Shown here: piece after piece, positions 12,646-13,876 of the stretch
Position numbering within the stretch: the first letter of the stretch is position 1
Layout of the letters: every line of letters begins with the position of its first letter
Assembly (NCBI GenBank): GCA_000482145.1
Contig: AUXH01000514.1
Span: 1 to 13,876, forward strand
Source of the DNA: Strigomonas culicis
Taxonomy: Eukaryota > Euglenozoa > Kinetoplastea > Trypanosomatida > Trypanosomatidae
Direction: 5' to 3'
Length of the DNA stretch: 13,876 nt
Made by a program: the position numbers and the translations under genes
Notes under the pieces: generated by a model
What the model was told of the DNA's origin: nothing
The model's database searches: none
The model's input: only the letters and a program-made list of their open reading frames with translations

Positions 12646-13876
12646 ATGTCCCTTCAGTTAGTCATTGCGAATAACTTTTTGCGGGCGTTCATGCACCTCG
12701 TGTCGAGCGCCTCCAAGGTCGGCGACGTCGTATTCTTCGTGGCTCACGCGGACAGCCTCGACGTCAGCGCCGTGAACGCGAGCCGCTCCACGCACTTCGT
12801 CGCGTCCAGCAGCCGGGATGACTTCCAGCAGTTCGCCTACGTGCCGCCCGAGTGCGGCGCGGACGGCAGCGGTGAGGCCGAGCCCGGCCGGCAGGCAGGC
12901 GGCGAGCTCTACCTCGCCTTCCCGTCGCGCGCCCTCCTCGCAACCGTCCTGCGGCAGAGCACGAGCATCAGGGAGATCGACAGCGTCCGCCTTCTGCACC
13001 GCGAGCGCGGCGGCGGCGCGGCCGAGGGCGACGCGGACGGCGACGCGGGCGGCCCCGACCGGACGCGGTGGCAGTTTGTGTACCACAACGGCACGGTCAA
13101 GACGTACCACCTGCGGCAGACGGACGACGTGCCGCTGCAGGTCGACACACACCGCGACCTGTACCACTTCGAGCTCTGCGGGGACGCGAAGCGGATGGTC
13201 GGCCTCGTGGCGTCGCTGCCGCCGTCCGCGCAGCGCTGCGTCGTGTACCCGCTGGAGGCGCGGCTGGAGCTGTGCTGCATGGAGCAGGACGGGCTGCGTA
13301 CGGAGCTGGACCCGGCGGCCGCCGCGCTGGCGGTGGACGGCGGCCGCCCGAGCGCGGCGCAGCAGGAGGCGAGCCAGGTCGTCGTGTCCTCCTACCCCCA
13401 CAACTTCTTCTTCTTCCGCTACTACAATACCGAGGCGGGCGCCGCGGATGCGGCCGCGAGCGATGCGGTGCCGCCGTCGCCGTCCGTCGCGCCGGCGGAG
13501 CCGCGGCCGCCCTTCGTGGCGCTCCCCGGCAAGGCGGTGGAGGTGCGGTCGCTCAAGACAGCGGCGCTGCTGGCCGGGCAGCTCGGCCTGCACCTCGTCC
13601 TGCGCAGCGGCGGCGACGGCGCGCCGCTCGTCCTCCAGTCGCTCACCGACGCGGAGGTGCGCCAGCCGCCGCCGGCGCCGCCGCCGGCGCCGGCCGTGCG
13701 TTTCTGCATGCACATCGCGGCCACGGACTTCCCGCACCCGGGCCCGCCGGCGGACCGCGCGCGGCCGAGCGCGCACCGCCGCCCGAGCGAGGGCGGGCCC
13801 AGCGCGCGCGACAGCGTGAGCAGCTTCGCCGGCCCGAGCGCGCGGAGCTCCGTGTGCCCGCCGACGGCGCCGGAGG
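12646..13876 (+). CDS. RAD9: RAD9-like subunit of the 9-1-1 checkpoint clamp (5' part; continues past the window)
   Basis: An open frame of 410 codons from ATG 12646 runs off the end of the window without a stop. The start of the protein matches the Rad9 PCNA-like fold: a short first strand, then FLRAFMHLVSSASKVGDVVFF (residues about 11-31), then VNASRSTHFVA, resembling the VNSSRS segment of Rad9, and DDFQQF. A second region (around FFFFRYYN, then KAVEVRSLKTAALLAGQLGLHLVLR) fits the second PCNA-like domain, where Rad9 has a segment ending in SANLNLSIHF. Rad9 pairs with Hus1 and Rad1 in a ring loaded at DNA damage to activate checkpoint signalling. Compared with animal Rad9 there are Gly/Asp/Ala-rich insertions at about residues 121-138, further insertions near 230-300, and a Pro/Ala block near 340-350. 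The Ser/Pro/Arg-rich sequence at the window edge probably begins a disordered tail. Similarity is moderate and was judged by eye. Confidence 0.8.
   Translation, partial: MSLQLVIANNFLRAFMHLVSSASKVGDVVFFVAHADSLDVSAVNASRSTHFVASSSRDDFQQFAYVPPECGADGSGEAEPGRQAGGELYLAFPSRALLATVLRQSTSIREIDSVRLLHRERGGGAAEGDADGDAGGPDRTRWQFVYHNGTVKTYHLRQTDDVPLQVDTHRDLYHFELCGDAKRMVGLVASLPPSAQRCVVYPLEARLELCCMEQDGLRTELDPAAAALAVDGGRPSAAQQEASQVVVSSYPHNFFFFRYYNTEAGAADAAASDAVPPSPSVAPAEPRPPFVALPGKAVEVRSLKTAALLAGQLGLHLVLRSGGDGAPLVLQSLTDAEVRQPPPAPPPAPAVRFCMHIAATDFPHPGPPADRARPSAHRRPSEGGPSARDSVSSFAGPSARSSVCPPTAPE

Noticed and set aside
12658..13776. Minus-strand 372-codon frame and + strand frame at 12818-13819 over RAD9
   Set aside because: Both are Arg-, Ala- or Ser-rich shadows. 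The frame starting at 12646 has the Rad9-like motifs, the splice signal and a normal amino-acid balance.
1..13876. CRISPR arrays, insertion sequences, bacterial operon signals or a multi-gene defence system
   Set aside because: No spaced direct repeats, transposase or terminal inverted repeats were seen, and the genes are typical eukaryotic kinetoplastid genes with trans-splice signals.

Overview
The window looks like nuclear DNA from a trypanosomatid (kinetoplastid) flagellate, probably a Leishmania/Crithidia-like lineage. Several features support this. Every gene lies on the + strand. Coding regions are intron-free and very GC-rich at third positions. They are separated by AT-rich spacers full of poly-T, CT and poly-A runs, and each start codon is preceded by a polypyrimidine tract plus AG that suits spliced-leader trans-splicing. 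Two gene contents are also lineage markers: a PSA-type leucine-rich-repeat surface protein, and a succinate dehydrogenase iron-sulfur subunit that consists of the C-terminal half only. I cannot name the species.

Layout from left to right: (1) 305-1198, a PSA/GP46-like GPI-anchored LRR surface protein gene with an in-frame TAG at codon 55, probably a pseudogene; (2) 2228-3583, SNW/SKIP (Prp45) family spliceosomal protein; (3) 3908-4990, long-chain trans-polyprenyl (solanesyl-type) diphosphate synthase for ubiquinone; (4) 5863-8856, large NAD-type mitochondrial glutamate dehydrogenase; (5) 10251-10844, 60S ribosomal protein eL6; (6) 11149-11703, SDH2C, the C-terminal half of the split complex II iron-sulfur subunit; (7) 12646 to beyond the window end, a RAD9-like subunit of the 9-1-1 DNA damage clamp, cut by the window edge.

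The genes form one directional cluster, most simply read as part of a single polycistronic unit whose members are matured by trans-splicing and linked polyadenylation. They are not a functional operon, though GDH, SDH2C and the polyprenyl synthase all serve mitochondrial energy metabolism. From memory, the order SNW / polyprenyl synthase / GDH / eL6 / SDH / RAD9 matches a block on Leishmania chromosome 15; this was not checked here. The surface-antigen relic looks like the only non-housekeeping element.

No convincing new multi-gene system was found. The points most worth a second look are the single TAG in an otherwise intact LRR gene, the codon-use mosaic inside that gene, the diverged SNW core motif, the low-complexity insertions in RAD9, a lone tRNA B-box-like sequence on the minus strand, and strong splice-acceptor-like tracts far from any annotated start. 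The long spacers hold no convincing extra genes.
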